Below the pieces are notes generated by a model. It was not told the origin of the DNA, did not search any database, and was given only the letters and a program-made list of their open reading frames with translations. 64,000 nt of DNA, taken from contig JAHLJT010009419.1 of assembly GCA_031308135.1 (NCBI GenBank), forward strand, positions 36,821,221-36,885,220, in the 5' to 3' direction. This document shows positions 47,311 to 58,126 of the stretch, piece after piece; positions within the stretch are counted from its first letter, which is position 1, and every line of letters begins with the position of its first letter. This DNA is from Acheta domesticus (Eukaryota; Arthropoda; Insecta; Orthoptera; Gryllidae). The translations under genes and the position numbers were made by a program.

Positions 47311-49709
47311 AATTTGTCCGTCTGCATATAAATCACGTCTTTTCTCCTAGCTCATTGAACTGTTGTATCTTGTAGAGACTTGAATACAATCGAAAAGGTT
47401 TGAGTTGCCGAATATTTCCTCCTATCAATTTTGAGAGAAGAAATACAGAAGTTCGAGATGTATAATGTCATAATTGACTGAGGAAACCACTTTGCAATTC
47501 ACTCCCAGTTAAAAATAAACAATAAATTTAGGGCAGAAGAATTGACACGAAATTTATAAATACATTAATATATTACATTCGTCACCGTATGTTATCATGC
47601 AATAAAGTGTATATAGATACTTGTATTCTAATCCTACTAGTGGCTTTCTGCAGGCAAAATTCTGCTGAACGGAATCGTACAAAATAGTTTTCCACAAAGT
47701 AGCATGCACACTTCTCGAGAACAACAAATAAATTCTCACTTAAAACTGCAAAAATTTTAATATTTTAGCTAGTTCATACACAGTACATCATATTTTTACA
47801 TATCAAGAATATAAAAGTTGTCCCAAAACGCAACACCTAAATAGCCTACGTTTAATGGCAATTTAGCACGTGAAGAGTAAATGTATAACTGCTGCCGCAT
47901 GACTTATCTGTAACGAAAACACTGACGTAATATGAGAATTCAGTACGTAGTACGTACAGTATGAAAATAGTATGAGAATCAGAATTACACAATTAACTGT
48001 TTGCATTTTTCACTCAAAATCGAAGCTGTTTTTGTTTTTACCGCCTTTATGAGTATCTACGGAAACCACAGTCACTTCTCACATGACAGGAACAGCATTG
48101 TTTTCTTTCAACATCTGCACGCATTGGAAATTAGTGAAATAGATGTTTTTATATTTGTCCAGGTTCGTAAGTTTCTAACGAATTCGTACATGCCTCTCAC
48201 TAGGCCAGAGGCAGCATAGTTGTGTTTGAATTTCTGCGCGCATTGGAAATACGTAGGTAATATAGATTGTATAACTTCCGACATTTTTTTTGAATGGCGT
48301 CACTTCTAAACCAGGGGCATTTACTTTCCCGCGGAAACCTGTATATTATTGAGCAGTTTCATTGTATTATTTTTCCATCACGATCTTCTGAAACTATCTT
48401 CGTTACCAAATCGGTCGATCGCTATCGACTGGTTAACGATTCCAGCTTTAGACGACAAGTAAAACGTATATCATTATTTTGTATTTAAAATTTTTGACGA
48501 AACCAAAAGAAGTATCAATAATTTAGATTTAACGCGTTGTAGTGGTTGTCTAATTCACGCTCTGAAAATGTTGGATGGGCTTAATGGTTGTAATTTTTTT
48601 TACTTTTACACTGCCAGGAATCAGTAATATTTATTCGTGGCTAACGTCGTACCTTAGCTATGTGAATTTGGCATTTAATTAAGATGATAAATGTGGGAGG
48701 ATTCAATTTTGCCCAGCATTCTGTCACAATCGTCTTGGCGTACAATGCGGATTTTGCGGATTCAATGTATAGCTCATAGCACTATTGTTCGGTTCTTTGA
48801 TTAGATCACAAATATCTTATCTAATAGACTACCGTAACATCATGACTCAAGCAATCAATTCAGGTTGATGAGATTGAAAAAACGAAGAAAACGCCGTTCG
48901 ATTTCATTTTGGGGCTCAATTTATATCCTGAAGAGCAAATTACTTTCCAACCAGTTTTGAAATAACAGAGTGGTCTAACAGGATCAATTGATGCGTTTTA
49001 ATTCCCCATCAAAGGAAGGTGTACGACAGATTTTCACGCCCTTAAAAATCCTTGATCGCCTTTCAACCCACGATCTTGTGTTGAATAGTCCTATACACCA
49101 ACGCTTACACCACCGAAGCCACGGAAAATAAGGCATGAATTGCAATTCGGTATTCCCTGGCTTTGTTGCGACGAAGTTCAGGAACCAGGACCTATCCTCT
49201 GTTTCCTGTGCGGTTTCATCACTGTAACGTAGGTATCTATAACACATGACGATAATCGTCTTCGACAGTTAATCTTGTCTATCTAGACTCAAATTCATAT
49301 TTCTCCCGTTTCTTTTATGAGTGTTTTCTGTTCCGCTCACTGCTCGTTGCGAATGTTCTATATTTTTGAAAGTATGTTATAATCCATCAATTCAACATGA
49401 ATTTGACATTTTCTTGGCTCTCATCGATTTTTGTCTGTTATGCTCATAGCACCCAGTTTGGGTTTTATGGCTCGTTCTTGTAATTACTCAAATTAAACTG
49501 CAAGAGACCCCTATAAGTTCATTAAGTTGTGTACTGAATTAAATTCTGGCTTCGCCGTTTCATATTATATTCTTCCTTGTTCCGCTCGCTCTTCCCCACC
49601 CTGCCAGCCCTCCTGTCACTACGCACGCTCACATGCCGATCCGCCCAGCCCGATAGGTCCCGCCCCCCTCCTGCTCAGCCCCACCCGCGGTCTCCGAGCG
49701 GTTCCGTTA

Positions 49710-50030
49710 CCCACCAACGTGCCTTGCCTCGTCTTGCCCTGCCACACCTTGTCCTGCCTCGCTTTGCCCTGCCTCGCCTCGCCTCGCCGCGCTTCGCCTT
49801 GCCCTGCCTCGCTTCGCCTCGCCTCTCCTTGCCTTGCCCTGCCCTGCCTCGCCTCGCTTTGCCTTGCCCTACCTCGCTTCGCCTTGCCCTGCCTCGCCTT
49901 GCTCTGCCTTGCCTTGCCCTGCCTCGTCTTGCCGTACCTCGCATCGCCCTACCTCGCCTCGCCTTGCTCTGCCTTGCCTTGCCCTTCCTCGCCTTGCCCC
50001 GTCTCTCCTTGCCCTGCCTCGCCCGGACTC
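49710..50030 (+). repeat. CTTGCCCTGCCTCG minisatellite
   Basis: Roughly 320 bp built from pentamers (CCTTG, CCCTG, CCTCG) arranged in 10- to 20-bp higher-order variants. 4 of 5 bases are fixed pyrimidine/G, so every frame on both strands is open for up to 190 codons. Not coding. Confidence 0.9.
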
Positions 50031-51519
50031 ATCACAACGACGTCGTACATGCATCGCTGCCCAATAATCCGTAACAACAACGAGCACTGCGGATTGCATT
50101 AAATCCAAAAAAATCTTTTACTCTCTTCAAGAGGATGAATTTTGAAAAATGAGAAAGTTGTCTGCTTTCTACTATTCCACATTATCATTGCTTTCAATAT
50201 TACAAATCGTCTGTTTCATTGCAATTCTATTGTGCATGAAACTCAATAGCATTTGTAAACCAAATGGAACACGATATCTTAAAATTTCTGTAATGCAAGG
50301 ACCGTTTTCCAAGAAAAATTAAATGAGAACATTTTATTCCAATATTGGTAAGTTTTATATAGAAATTTTGATTTTCCTATGGCTTCCCTTTATTAATAAC
50401 AATAAACACGCAGAATTCGCAAACTACATCAATAGTTTAGTTTGGAGTGTAACTAAACGTTCTACCCAGATCTACTAAACTGATCTGAATAAATCAGAAG
50501 TTCCTTGATTAATTATTTTAAAATTATTACTGAATTGTTAACATTAAGTTTTTCTCGATGACTTCAGTGCATTGAATGTTACTTTTGTGATGGTATACAG
50601 CCCACAAATATTTCAGGGAAATTTCAATAATTTCAATAATCGCAATTTTTTGCAATGAACGTGATTCGTAATTGCTACTAGTGGCCACGAGCTGTTTGGC
50701 CCTATTCCTAATGAAGTACTATCTGTGACATTGATTTGAAAACTTTTAACCTCCTCGTCTGGAATATTTTTTATAGGTATTCTTTCAGTTTTGTTTGAGT
50801 GAAATCAAAAGACGTCACAAGTTTTCCCCCCTTTTCTTCGTTGGAAACCATTAAAAGATGGCATGGATCTAACATACACACCGCGACTATACTTAGTTTC
50901 ACGACTGCTTTACTTAGTGAATGCATCCAATTTATTGCAACAGTTTAAGGTAGTTGTTTGGTCAGATATAATACTTTCGGTGCGGTGGATTAGGCTGATT
51001 TTGCGCTGCTTGTTTACAAAATAGTTTGGAATGGATTTACTATACCACCCACCACCATTTTGTACAGCAACAATGCTCTCACCAGCTTGCACAAATGAGG
51101 AAATTGTAGGTGAATTTGCCAAGGCCAAGACACTAGTTCCAGTTAGCAGATAACACTGGCACGTAGAAGACAATGAACTTCACTCGAATATAAGTTAGTT
51201 TGGCAAGTAGCATTCATTACGAAGAATATCTTGAACGTATATTAATACATTTTAGTAGCAGGTTAAAGTACATGATGACTTGACCGATTCTCACTCACCT
51301 GTGTCTGATTCACCACTTATGTCGCTACTGAAGTCAATATTTCCTGTTCGTATTTTCTGCTGATTGCCCTTTTCTGAATAATGGTTGAATTCTGCGCGCA
51401 TAGACCCAGGCGTAGCGTTGTAAGATTTATAGAAGTAGAGGGTGTTTCTAGGGTCTGACCGAAGGCTTAAAATTTAAGATTTACCAGGGTTCTTTGGGAC
51501 TTGATGAGATTGAGCTGGA

Positions 51520-52240
51520 TTCAGCTTCGCTCCGCTCACGCCAACTGGGATCAGCTCGATTCTGCTCTTAGCTCGGTGCAACTGTAAACTGGCCACGATT
51601 CGTTCCTCAAAGAGGCTCGGGCCAATTCGTAGCTCGGTGGGGCTCTTATCTCATCGTGGATTTAGCTCGGTGAGGCTCAAAGCTGCGTGCAGCTCTTAGC
51701 TCGGCGCAACTTTTAATTCCGTTCAACTCTTAGTTCGGCGCGGTTCTTATATCGGCACAGCTGTAGCTCCGTGCGACTCTTAGCTACGTGCAGCGTTTAG
51801 CCCGGCGTGGTTCTTAACTCATTGCGGCTCTTAGCTCGATGTAGCTCTTAGCACGATACTGCTTTTATCGAGACTCTTAGCTCGGTGCAGTTTTTAGTTC
51901 CGTTCAACTCTTAGCTCGGTGAGGCTCTTAGCTGAGCGGCTTGCAGCTCGGTGCAGCTCTTATACTTCGATTTTCGTAACTTTGTCCCTGACAGGAATCA
52001 GCCATCCAATCGGGAGCTTATATTTCGCGACAGAGACGTCACTACGGTGACGTTCAAGCTCCCTATTGGATGAAACCGTGAACAGCTGATTCCTGTCAGG
52101 GACAAAGTTACGAAAATCGCAGTATAGTTCGGTGCGATTCATAGTTCGGAGCAGCACTTTGCTCGATACAGCACATCTCGATGCGGCTTTGCCTCGGCGA
52201 GGCATTTACTTTTACCTCTGTGCGGCTTTTAGCTCAATGT
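51520..52240 (+). repeat. Degenerate AGCTCGGTGCRGCTCTT minisatellite
   Basis: Some 30-odd imperfect ~17-22-bp units (AGCTCGGTGCAGCTCTT and variants such as AGCTCGGCGCAACTTTT) from 51520, interrupted by a palindromic MITE (51963-52124). Units continue after the hAT element (53209-53240) and in the duplicated segment (53321-53650; 54018-54060). Confidence 0.8.
51963..52124. mobile_element. Palindromic MITE, copy A (TA target)
   Basis: Flanked by TA. Left arm TACTTCGATTTTCGTAACTT..., right arm the complement of TACTGCGATTTTCGTAACTT, with arms continuing through TTGTCCCTGACAGGAATCAGC. The ATCCAATMGGGAGCTT block also pairs. TA flanks and long palindromic arms suit a Tc1/mariner-superfamily MITE. 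Confidence 0.8.
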
Positions 52241-52250
52241 GGCTCTTGAC

Positions 52251-53209
52251 TAGAGATGGGCTTAACAGCTTTTCGGCAATAACTGTTATCGGAATAACAG
52301 TGGACTCGTAATAACGGTTATTAATAACAGTTGAAAAATAAAACGTCCATGATCAGCAACCTAACGTAGCCGTCTGCTAAGAGTTAAATCAGTTGTGGCG
52401 ACTGCTAAGAGTTAAACCAGGCAAAACGAATAACGTTGGTAGCACCGTAATGCTTGTGCAGCTACCTTTCGGCGGTTGTCTGCACTACTTCCCCACACAT
52501 GTTTAGGCAGGGAGAGAGAAACAGTTGATATGAACGAGACTCGATGAACTGCCAAGAAAGAATAGTAGTTAATACAATGAGTAGCAAATGTGTATAGAAC
52601 ATTACTAAAGTAACAGTGATTCGTGATCAGGTTGCAAATACTCTTTCGAATATGCAACATGTTCATAGTGAAGTGACGAGACGAGTAGAGACTGTATAAA
52701 GAGAAGTAGAAACTGTGTTTTGCTTACCTAAAACTAAAGTGGTAATGACGGTTAAATATCAAATATTATAATGCGAGTTATTTGACCGTAATTCATTGTA
52801 TTCTATCAGACTTATGGGAAATATTAGTGGATCTCACATAAGCAGAAATGGGACAAACATATTGGACGGATTTAATTTCAAGGACAAATTTCTTATTGTA
52901 TTATACATAATACCATAAAATATAAAAATATTGTGGCACATGATGTGTAATAATGACGAATTATGTATTAATGAATCTATAATTTGAACACTTGTTAATC
53001 ACGATTCATTAGCAGCAGTGAAACTTGTACAAAATGGTTGCCGCGAAAGCTTGTAGTAGTTCGGGTTTGGCCCAATAGAGTGGAGTACTATGAATAACAA
53101 CCGATAACAGCCAATAACAGGATAAATGAAATAACTGTTATTTCGCGTAACAGTTACTAAACGTTAACTGTTAAGAAATAACAGTTTACCTGTTAATGGC
53201 ACATCCCTG
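52251..53209. mobile_element. hAT-type non-autonomous element, 959 bp
   Basis: Perfect 8-bp target duplications CTCTTGAC (52243-52250 and 53210-53217). Left end TAGAGATGGGCTTAACAG and right end, reverse-complemented, CAGGGATGTGCCATTAACAG, so imperfect TIRs of the hAT NAGNGATGNGC type. Subterminal regions are packed with AACAGTTA/AACTGTTA words, typical hAT subterminal motifs. No transposase frame. Inserted into unit A of the duplication only, so it arrived after the duplication. Confidence 0.9.
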
Positions 53210-53300
53210 CTCTTGACTCGGTGCAACCTTTTGTTCGATGGGGCACTGCCTGGCTAACAGCAGCACCTCCCAGCGAACGCGAGTGCTTATTGTGTCGCAG

Positions 53301-53320
53301 GGCCACGTACCAGGTGACGT
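53301..53320 (+). pseudogene. Duplicated fragment of LRR exon 2 with decoy splice acceptor
   Basis: GAGTGCTTATTGTGTCGCAG then 20 nt identical to the first 20 nt of exon 2 (54975-54994), then a jump into minisatellite. If spliced from exon 1 it would read ATYQVT and stop at TGA 53320-53322, formed exactly at the duplication junction. Confidence 0.85.
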
Positions 53321-53362
53321 GAGGCTCTTAGCTGAGCGGCTTGTAGCTCGGTGCAGCTCTTA

Positions 53363-53535
53363 TACTTCGATTTTCGTAACTTTGTCCCTGACAGGAATCA
53401 GCCGTTTCGCTGCCATCCAATCGGGACCTTATATTTCGCGACAGTGACGTCACTATGGTGACGTTCAAGCTCCCTATTGGATGAAACCGTGAACAGCTGA
53501 TTCCTGTCAGGGACAAAGTTACGTAAATCGCAGTA
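53363..53535. mobile_element. Palindromic MITE, copy B
   Basis: Duplicate of the MITE at 51963-52124 created by the segmental duplication. Same arms and TA flanks, with an extra GTTTCGCTGCC block after GGAATCAGCC that is missing from copy A. Confidence 0.8.
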
Positions 53536-53654
53536 TAGTTCGGTGCGATTCATAGTTCGGACCAGCACTTTGCTCGATACAGCACATTTCGATGCGGCTT
53601 TGCCTCGGTGGGGCATTTACTTTTACCTTTGTGCGGCTTTTAGCTCAATGTGTT

Positions 53655-54017
53655 GGTAACGTTTCATACAATTGTAACGTTTCATACAATTCCAATGTTT
53701 ATTTACATTTTTTTACATTGTTATTGGTAAATAAGAAAATATGTGGACCGAGGTTGTTAGAGAATGAGGTTAGCAACGGATATAATTGATGACATATAGA
53801 GAGAGAATTGAACGTAAAACGTGTTCCTCTAATGAAATATGTAAGTTTAATTGTACAAAGTAAGAAGGTATAATATATTAAAGTACATTGTACAAGAAAT
53901 TTAAAATAAAACTAAAATAAAACGAGAATTGAAGTGTTACTACTTAAAAAAAAAGTAGTTACAGTAATTGTAACGGCAGATGCAACAAAAAAAGTGTTGG
54001 CAGAGTGTGACGTTACC
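53655..54017. mobile_element. 363-bp insertion with short GGTAACGT inverted ends
   Basis: Bounded by GGTAACGT and ACGTTACC and absent from the matching position of unit A. AT-rich interior with GTAACGTTTCATACAATT repeated at the left end. Target duplication not evident. Class unknown. Confidence 0.6.
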
Positions 54018-54063
54018 TCTTGACTCGGTGCAGCCTTTTGTTCGGTGGGGCACTGCCTGGTTA

Positions 54064-54928
54064 TAGCTCGACCAACTTGAGAATGATGTTTACAGGAGCG
54101 CGCCACCGTCTGTGTTTACAACCGAAACGACAGAGACGAAGATAAAAGGATACTCAATTCAAAATTAAAATGATACCGTGCTAAACTATTGCGAAAGAAA
54201 GCTTGATTTATTTCGTTGCAAATCTAGAATCTTCTCAATTAATATTTTAACTATATTTAGACCTCATATCGGAATATCTGCACCTCATATCGGAATAAAT
54301 AAAAGTATACTTTTCTTTGCAAACCGATTCAAAATTTCTAAATTAATTCTTTCGATTAGCAGTAACATTCATATTAGTTTATTTTCATTCAAGTTTATTT
54401 TAACTTAACTAGTTTCTCAGAATATATACCAAATAAAATTATTTTTTATGAAAGGAGTAACTACCACCATAATGACGAATATTGTAGATACTTATGACAG
54501 TAAAGTTAATGTTTTGGTACTTTATTGCATACCTTACAAACCGTCTAAAGAATATGGAAGAAAAGATGAATGAAGGAGAATACAAAATGTTTAAATTCAA
54601 TGAATAAGTATTAAAAATTCAATATAAATATAAATTTTTATGATAGTCTTGTACTAGAACGGCGAAAAGTGAAGAAAGCAACTTAAAGGAACAAAAATAA
54701 AACAGTGCAAATCTTGTGTCTCAGATGTGTCTCTGAAGTTATATTGTATCAGCTGATTCACAACCTCTATGAAGGAGGCCATGGTGATTCGGTAGGAGCA
54801 GTCTCTGAACTAGCTTCCCGCTCCTGGTGACTTTTGTTTTGCTAAACTGACTGTACAGACCCGAGTTTTCACTGTTAGTTCCCCGACGCGCCGCAATCGC
54901 AGCCTTCATTCTTCGCTTGGTCGAGTTA
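54064..54928. mobile_element. TA-target TIR element, 865 bp
   Basis: TA at both borders. Left end TAGCTCGACCAACTTGAG, right end reverse-complemented TAACTCGACCAAGCGAAG. The terminus is shared with the elements at 42430 and 55884, but the interior is different. Unit A of the segmental duplication shows the empty site with a single TA. It ends 46 bp before exon 2, just upstream of its acceptor and any branch point. Confidence 0.8.
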
Positions 54929-54974
54929 TAACAGCAGCACCTCCCAGCCAACGCGAGTGTTTATCGTGTCGCAG

Positions 54975-55188
54975 GGCCACGTACCAGGTGACGTCGACGC
55001 GCGTGGGCAACGCGACGCGGCGCGAGGGCGGCTGGTGCGCCTTCCAGTCGCGCTACGAGATGCGCAAGGTGGACACGCTGCCCGCGGGCGTGCCCATCAG
55101 CGACGACGAGGCGCTGCTGCAGACGGCGCAGAGCGAGCGCGGCGCCAGCGGCCAGGAGGGCGAGACGGTGCTCGCGCTCGTCTCGCAG
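54975..55188 (+). CDS. LRR-like protein, coding exon 2
   Basis: 214 nt, entered in phase 2 (GC|G from exon 1) after acceptor CGTGTCGCAG (54974) and leaving in phase 0 at donor TCGCAG|GTACGT (55189). Encodes ATYQVTSTRVGNATRREGGW, CAFQSRYEMRKVDTLPAGV, then ISDDEALLQTAQSERGASG and ETVLALVSQ. It contains one sequon (NAT) and one Cys. GC content about 70 percent against under 40 percent around it. The domain is not recognised; it is part of the ectodomain between the Ser/Pro linker and the LRR-like segment. Its first 20 nt are duplicated at 53301. Confidence 0.7.
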
Positions 55189-55332
55189 GTACGTAGCGAT
55201 GTTTGCGGTCGGAAACATCGATGTTGTAACATCAATAGTAGAAAGATGTGGCACGAAACACACTCAGATTCAATCTGATCGCCAAGTAATGTGAATACTG
55301 ATGAAAACCTGAAACGTATTTTGTGTGAGTGC

Positions 55333-55334
<2 letters not shown>

Positions 55335-55386
<52 letters not shown>
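55335..55386. repeat. (AT)26 microsatellite
   Basis: Uninterrupted AT dinucleotide run of about 52 bp in intron 2; the Ile-Tyr frames over it are meaningless. Likely length-polymorphic. Confidence 0.95.
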
Positions 55387-55389
<3 letters not shown>

Positions 55390-55883
55390 GGGTTAGAGGA
55401 CCATACCAAAATGGTGTATTATCCTTTTCAAATAGTCTCATTAAACTAAACTCTGAAAGATCTAAAACTCTGTACAATGTTATTTCATCATTTCTGAAAT
55501 TACGAGCATTTATTATCAATGAATAGTTCAAGCTAAATTCAACAGGTTGTCTCACATGACGCATGTTGTTCTGTGTATATTAGGTTGTCTTAATTATTTT
55601 ATACCTGATGTTACTGCATTATTTTGTTATTGTGTTACTATATTACATACATTTGTTGTGTTATTTATATTGTATCTTGTACTAACTACTTTATGCTATT
55701 AGAGGTTATTTGTAATGAAATTATTTACGATAGAGCAGTGAATATACACAGCAATTTGTAATAGTTTAACCCTGCAAACAAATTACTAATAAAATTGAAT
55801 TGAATATAATCGATGTTTTGCTCTAGATGTTTTCTTTAGATACATATATTTGTTCAGAAACATCGATGTTTTAATCTGATGTA

Positions 55884-56574
55884 TAACTCGACCAAGCGAA
55901 GTGTAGGAATGAAGATGGAACGGCGCATGCGAGAACTATCAACGGCGACTGTTGCGTCGCATTTTAGCGCCGGGGCAGTTTAGTCTGATGCATTCATGTT
56001 CTGTTAAAAAAAAAAGAAGTGTTTTTGCTTAACTTAGTACGTAATGGTAATTAATCAGCCCAATTTTTTTTCAGATAATTTTCCATAGAAATATTACTTT
56101 AACCACACCGAATGTACTTAATAATTTGATCACTCATTAATGATTTGAAACACATCTCCATTATGTGGTATTTTATGGGAATCTGAAAGTTAAACGAAAA
56201 AATTCTAGATATTTTTCTTTAAATAGAATAATGTAACGTACTCATGTAGTAGAATTTGTTGTGCAGCTTGACTGGAATATGTGATTACTTTTAGAGACTG
56301 AAAATACTTCCGTTCTTTATATGGTTATCAATATTTATTATTATAATTATCAAACGCGTCAGCATTTTTCCGTGGTTTTAAATGTAATGTCACGAGTATT
56401 TTTTCATCTGTGATGATATTAAAAGGGGCTATGCACAGGTCTTCCCCCTTGGTCTAGATCAATACTTCAGTTTTCAGTTGCATTGAGTATATCAATTACT
56501 GTCTCTTTCTCTCCGAACCAAAAAAACGCAGTGCTGCCCTCATCGCCAGTCCTACACTCCGCTTGGTCGGATTA
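55884..56574. mobile_element. TA-target TIR element, 691 bp, complete
   Basis: TA flanks (55882-55883; 56575-56576). Ends TAACTCGACCAAGCGAAGTG and, reverse-complemented, TAATCCGACCAAGCGGAGTG, continuing GTAGGA. Non-coding interior aligned with the truncated copy at 42430-43006. Lies in intron 2. Confidence 0.8.
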
Positions 56575-56953
56575 TAAATAAAATTTCCAGTATTTAATTA
56601 ATTTCTGGATTGCTCGCTATCAACAACCATTTACCACTCTCAGTATTGTCAATTCAGAGGCAGCATGAATCCATTTGCTATTCGCAACCTTTCTTCAGTG
56701 TTGTTACCTTTTCTGATTATTTTGTACGTGATAATATAGTTAAACTTCATTTCAAACCTTGATTACGTTGGACATTGATTAGAAAATGAAGATGACAGTG
56801 AACGTTCAGGCAAAGGTTCAGGTTCAGGAACGTTCAGGTAGTTTAATATCGATATTTTAAACATCAATATTTTTTGTCGATGTTCTCATCGACATCAAAA
56901 ACCTTTTGGTGATGTGAGGATGTTTCGCTAAACTTTGCCATCTCTACTCCTAG

Positions 56954-57036
56954 GGCTTTCGCGCCATCCGCCTCGACCTGCGGCCCGACGCCATCGGCGC
57001 CAAGGGCGCTGTGCTCTCGGACTTCCACAACTGCAC
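56954..57036 (+). CDS. LRR-like protein, coding exon 3
   Basis: 83 nt after acceptor TCTACTCCTAG (56953), phase 0 in, phase 2 out at donor TGCAC|GTGAGT (57037). Encodes GFRAIRLDLRPDAIGAKGAV followed by LSDFHNC and the first two bases of a Thr codon. Amphipathic strands 'FRAIRLDL' suggest a beta-rich fold. The Cys may pair with that in NNDTC at the start of exon 4. Confidence 0.65.
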
Positions 57037-57069
57037 GTGAGTATGCCACGCCCGTTATACGTTCAGTGA

Positions 57070-57500
57070 TTTATTAGTGTTTCCGGGCGTATCAACTGCT
57101 AAGATCGTTAGTTTAGGTATCAAAGTGTATGTCTCTTTCATCACGGGAGGTGGCGGTGTTCCGCTGGATGGCGAGATACGGAGTCGACTTACGTCGGTTT
57201 GTGGGGTTTTCCTCAACCCGATGTATCCCACCAACGGGGCACCGCCCCATTTCCCGACTGGTCTCCCAGCATATGAGGTGATGGAGTGCTTGTAAGTGTA
57301 GGGGGAGTGTAAGTAAGCGGTGAAAATAGGCCCAGGGAGAGGGAAGAAAGCTCGCGCGCGGTTCGTGGCCCGTTTGATAGGGTACTGCACCAGCATTCGC
57401 CTGGTGTTGATCAAAGAAACCACGGAAAACTACCGATCAGAACAGCCGGTCGCTAGAATTCTTCTCCAGACAGCGGCTGAACATGAACTTTCAAACTAGT
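57070..57500 (+). repeat. Interspersed repeat family R1, copy 4
   Basis: Matches copy 1 through GGTGGCGGTGTTCCGCTGGA, GTGGGGTTTTCCTCAACC, ACGGGGCACCGCCCC, CCCGACTGGTCTCC, GTGGCCCGTTTGATAGGGTA, and GAAACCACGGAAAACT to CAGCGGCTGAA. Begins about 35 bp after the exon 3 donor. Confidence 0.6.
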
Positions 57501-58126
57501 ATTGGAAATCCTACCACCACAGTGTGTAATTTTGGCCAACTAGCTGGAAAAAATTCAATTTTCGACTGAATTGAAATAGCAAAATTGTTATATTTCTGTG
57601 TAGTAGTATGTCTGAACTATGTGGAAACGTTGTTAGTTTTCTCTTGAAGGTCACAAGGACCCCATGGTGCATGTCCAAACACGTCCATCGCCGCTCCGTC
57701 AGCGCTCAGCTCCGAATGGCCCTTTTCAGTCCGTAAAGTTCTCTTGGTAGGAATACACTACTCGTCTCATTCTGTGATTTGTGGGTTTACTATTAGTAAT
57801 CTACATGCTTTTACGATTATTTTTATGTGGATAAAATTTAAGTATTTATTTTTGATGGGCCCTAAAAACGTTAATGGAAAAGGTGAGCGATTTATATTGA
57901 ATGTATTACACGTTCTCTAAATTCAATTAGACTTTTAGTGTATTATACACCATTATACACCTTTCGCGCCATATACATTTTAAAACTAGTTCTTTTGGGT
58001 TCTTAATCGTGAAAAGACTAGCTGCTTATACCTGCTTATCTGAATTATATACACATTTGTAGAGAAAGGGTCTTCAAGTTACCCGCAGGTTGTTATTTGA
58101 TATATGAGTAACAAATTCAATTGATA

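Larger units (their letters stand above)
51921..53320 (+). repeat. Segmental tandem duplication, unit A
   Basis: Starts GAGGCTCTTAGCTGAGCGGC and ends CCACGTACCAGGTGACGT. Unit B (53321-54994) repeats the same succession: minisatellite, palindromic MITE, TTTTAGCTCAATGTG, CTTGACTCGGTGCARCC, GGGGCACTGCCTGG, CAGCAGCACCTCCCAGC and the exon-2 acceptor. Without its hAT insertion plus one target copy, unit A is about 433 bp. Unit B without its two insertions is about 444 bp, the 11-bp difference being one indel inside the MITE. Confidence 0.85.
35158..54974 (+). other. 19.8-kb first intron of the LRR gene
   Basis: Intron inferred from the phase-2 donor at 35158 and the acceptor at 54974. It is filled with transposon debris, minisatellites and a segmental duplication listed separately. 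Stretches with nothing further to report are 36510-37800, 38300-39090, 47320-49520 and 50110-51510: AT-rich, short motif-free frames. A decoy copy of its acceptor lies at 53291-53300. Confidence 0.65.
53321..54994 (+). repeat. Segmental tandem duplication, unit B (contains true exon-2 acceptor)
   Basis: Counterpart of 51921-53320. Its own private insertions are a 363-bp element (53655-54017) and a TA-flanked TIR element (54064-54928). Unit A shows the empty site for both (AATGTGGCTCTTGAC and CTGCCTGGCTAACAGC). Confidence 0.85.

Noticed and set aside
48984..49247. 87-codon minus-strand frame rich in Trp/Arg/Cys
   Set aside because: No recognised domain and no second copy; kept as unexplained spacer.
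49527..50102. Open frames of 165-191 codons in overlapping phases
   Set aside because: Entirely within the CCTTG/CCCTG/CCTCG minisatellite; openness in all frames follows from composition.
55053..55564. Ile-Tyr repeat proteins on both strands
   Set aside because: Translation of the (AT)n microsatellite.
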